Shown here in pieces: positions 63,501 to 64,000 of a stretch of DNA of 64,000 nt. The number at the start of each line of letters is the position of its first letter. Position 1 is the stretch's first letter. This DNA is from Enhydrobacter aerosaccus (GTDB taxonomy: Bacteria; Pseudomonadota; Alphaproteobacteria; Reyranellales; Reyranellaceae). A model generated the notes under the pieces. The model had not been told where the DNA came from, ran no database searches, and worked only from the letters and a program-made list of their open reading frames with translations. The DNA lies in contig NZ_FUWJ01000002.1 in NCBI RefSeq assembly GCF_900167455.1, positions 1,054,305 through 1,118,304 of the forward strand, written 5' to 3'. The translations under genes were made by a program, and so were the position numbers.

Positions 63501-63890
63501 GCGATAGACCGGGTTGCTCTTCAGGTTGACCGGCATGTCCGCACGTGCGGCGTTGATGGCCGCCTGAACGTCGCGAGCCGCTCCATCGATATCGCGCGAC
63601 AGGTCGAACTGCAGCGTAATGCGCGAGTTGCCGACCGTGCTCATCGAGGTGATCTCGCTGACGCCGGCGATCGCCCCCAATCGTCTTTCGAGCGGTGTCG
63701 TCAAGCTGCTTGCCACCGTATCCGGCGAGGCGCCCGGAAGCTGGGCCTGGACCTGGATCGTGGGGAAATCGACCTTGGGCAGCGGCGAGACCGGCAAGGC
63801 GATGAAGCCCATCAATCCGGCCAGCAGGATGCCGATCGTCAGCAAGGTGGTGGCGACCGGCCGGGCAATGAAGAGGGCGGAGAGATTCAC
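60558..63890 (-). CDS. RND multidrug efflux permease (MdtC-like)
   Basis: The 1110-residue protein has the RND pattern: PVATTLLTIGILLAGLMGF, the porter part, FVVDDAIIVLENISRHIEEG with its charged helix, and GIVKKNAIMMIDVALDRER. It uses proton flow to expel drugs. It exceeds the usual 1030 residues because of a Ser/Thr/Gly-rich stretch near residues 772-852. A GTG start at 63890 overlaps the stop of an upstream RND gene as GTGA, so it is the second permease of an MdtABC-like operon. Confidence 0.94.
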   Translation of the reverse strand: MNLSALFIARPVATTLLTIGILLAGLMGFIALPVSPLPKVDFPTIQVQAQLPGASPDTVASSLTTPLERRLGAIAGVSEITSMSTVGNSRITLQFDLSRDIDGAARDVQAAINAARADMPVNLKSNPVYRKINPADAPAVILALTSDTLPQGQLYDAASNILQQKLSQVTGVGQVTLGGSSLPAVRAEINPNALSKYQIGLESVRAALAAANANSPKGAVEVGDRRYQIYTNDQSRAAADYRDLVIAWRNNAPVRLSDVAQVDDSVEDLRNEGQANGKRSVLVIIYLQPNANIIATVDQVKAELPDLQAALPPEIDVNLVSDRTTTIRASLKEVERALSLSVILVVLVTFAFLRSVRAALVPSVAVPVSLVGTFGVMYLMGFSLNNLSLMAMTIAAGFVVDDAIIVLENISRHIEEGMPRRQAAVRGAKEVGFTVISMSLSLIAVFIPILLMGGIVGRLFREFAVTLTIAIVISMVVSLTTTPMMCAYVLRAPRQDEVQRPPGWFARVSERVFDGVQGFYGRTLAWVLRHPRATILVFLGTVFLNVFLYYEVPKGFFPQQDTGRIIGGIRADQSISFQAMRRKFRQFMAIVRSDPAVDNVAGFTGGFQTNSGFLFASLKPLSQRDASADQVIARLRGRLAQVPGANLFLQAVQDIRVGGRQGNSQYQFTLQSDSLADLYTWAPKLVAALQRNSSVITDIDSDQQQHGLQVDIAIDRDSASRLGISTSSIVSTLYDAFGQRQVSTIYNALNQYHVVMEVAPEYWQNPKTLEQIYVSTMGGSISGATSTQAIVSTSPSVSTSSGNTGSVTGLTNAATALDPSQAVRNQLTNQIAVSGRGAASTAAAVSTSPETMIPLSAVTNYAFDTTPLGVNHQGLFVATTISFNLALNKTLSDAVAYINHTMLEIGMPASIHGSFQGTARAFQQSLDSQLVVVLFALAAIYIVLGVLYESYIHPITILSTLPSAGIGALLALMIFHVELSIIAMIGVLLLIGIVKKNAIMMIDVALDRERNQDLDPRQAIYEACLLRLRPILMTTMAAMLGALPLALNFGDGAELRRPLGLSIIGGLLVSQVLTLYTTPVIYLYLDRFRRRDRDPLSRLARSMGGLEARA

Positions 63891-64000
63891 GGCTGGAATC
63901 CCTCGGGCAGTTCACTGACGTCCGGCGCATCCTCCGAGGCCAGGGGATAGGCCGGCGTATCGAGCGGCACGCCCCGCAGACGCCGGCCGACACGGTCGAA
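63887..64000 (-). CDS. C-terminal end of a second RND permease (MdtB-like), cut by window edge
   Basis: Only 37 residues are visible: FDRVGRRLRGVPLDTPAYP, then an acidic tail ending EGFQP. The FDRVGRRLR stretch resembles the final membrane-exit region of RND permeases, and its stop overlaps the next RND start as GTGA, the order of mdtB before mdtC. The rest lies beyond 64000. Confidence 0.7.
   Translation of the reverse strand, partial: FDRVGRRLRGVPLDTPAYPLASEDAPDVSELPEGFQP

Noticed and set aside
61773..63950. 725-codon plus-strand ORF over the RND gene
   Set aside because: It is the antisense shadow of a highly conserved pump gene.
1..64000. CRISPR arrays, tRNA or rRNA genes, insertion sequences
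   Set aside because: I looked for regularly spaced repeats, cloverleaf-like stretches and transposase motifs and found none.

Overview
The window reads as a chromosomal segment of a GC-rich, metabolically versatile alphaproteobacterium. Supporting points are the style of the cobalamin genes, a NAD-linked FdsGBAD formate dehydrogenase, many Tat-type lipid-poor ABC binding proteins, a short MFS companion subunit and an AtuA/DUF4387 pair. A Reyranella- or Bradyrhizobium-like genus would fit, but no rRNA or other taxonomic marker is present, so the genus is inference. I saw no tRNA, rRNA, CRISPR array, transposase or prophage.

Layout. 1-8.7 kb: the 3' nearly whole gltB, a drug/metabolite exporter, a kynurenine-formamidase-like hydrolase and a complete NMT1/SsuA-type ABC uptake operon. 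8.8-14.3 kb: a Gly-rich autotransporter, a winged-helix regulator, the two subunits of a 3-oxoacid CoA-transferase and an SRPBCC protein. 14.3-19.1 kb: a SYLF-domain protein and the late cobalamin genes (cobS, cobC-like, a methyltransferase and cobU in one operon, cobT divergent). 19.1-22.7 kb: a small-gene accessory patch with repeats, a higBA module whose higB looks frameshifted, gene remnants, YccF, GFA, an HVO_A0114-type regulator and TfoX. 22.7-26.4 kb: a second autotransporter, small unknown genes and a MAPEG protein. 26.6-29.8 kb: a carbohydrate-type ABC operon whose two permease genes are separated by a 67-nt near-perfect palindrome that includes the second start codon. 29.8-36.4 kb: a divergent regulator/SDR pair, a carboxymuconolactone-decarboxylase-like protein, and a large unknown Tat-exported protein with an exported aldo/keto reductase.

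36.4-50.5 kb is a formate locus. It holds a membrane-bound selenocysteine formate dehydrogenase (alpha, beta, gamma, plus FdhE), in which UGA at 41925-41927 is read through and is followed by a SECIS-like hairpin. Next come an OFA-family transporter with its 41-aa small subunit, then a soluble NAD-dependent cysteine-type dehydrogenase (fdsG-B-A-D) and a LysR regulator. Together these could import or export formate and oxidise it either to the quinone pool or to NADH. No fdhD/fdsC or selA/B/C gene is seen here, so these must lie elsewhere.

50.5-64 kb: dinB, a MerR/VOC pair, a second nitrate/sulfonate/taurine-type ABC operon beside metY (both suggest organosulfur or methionine metabolism), the AtuA/DUF4387 pair and the 3' part of an MdtABC-like multidrug efflux operon that runs off the right edge.

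The observations most worth following are the palindrome at 28940-29006, the spaced motif shared by two intergenic regions (22726-22752 and 26519-26545), the direct repeats around a damaged higBA, the unknown 1079-aa Tat protein, and the pairing of Sec- and Cys-type formate dehydrogenases around one transporter. None of these is proved to be a new system from sequence alone.
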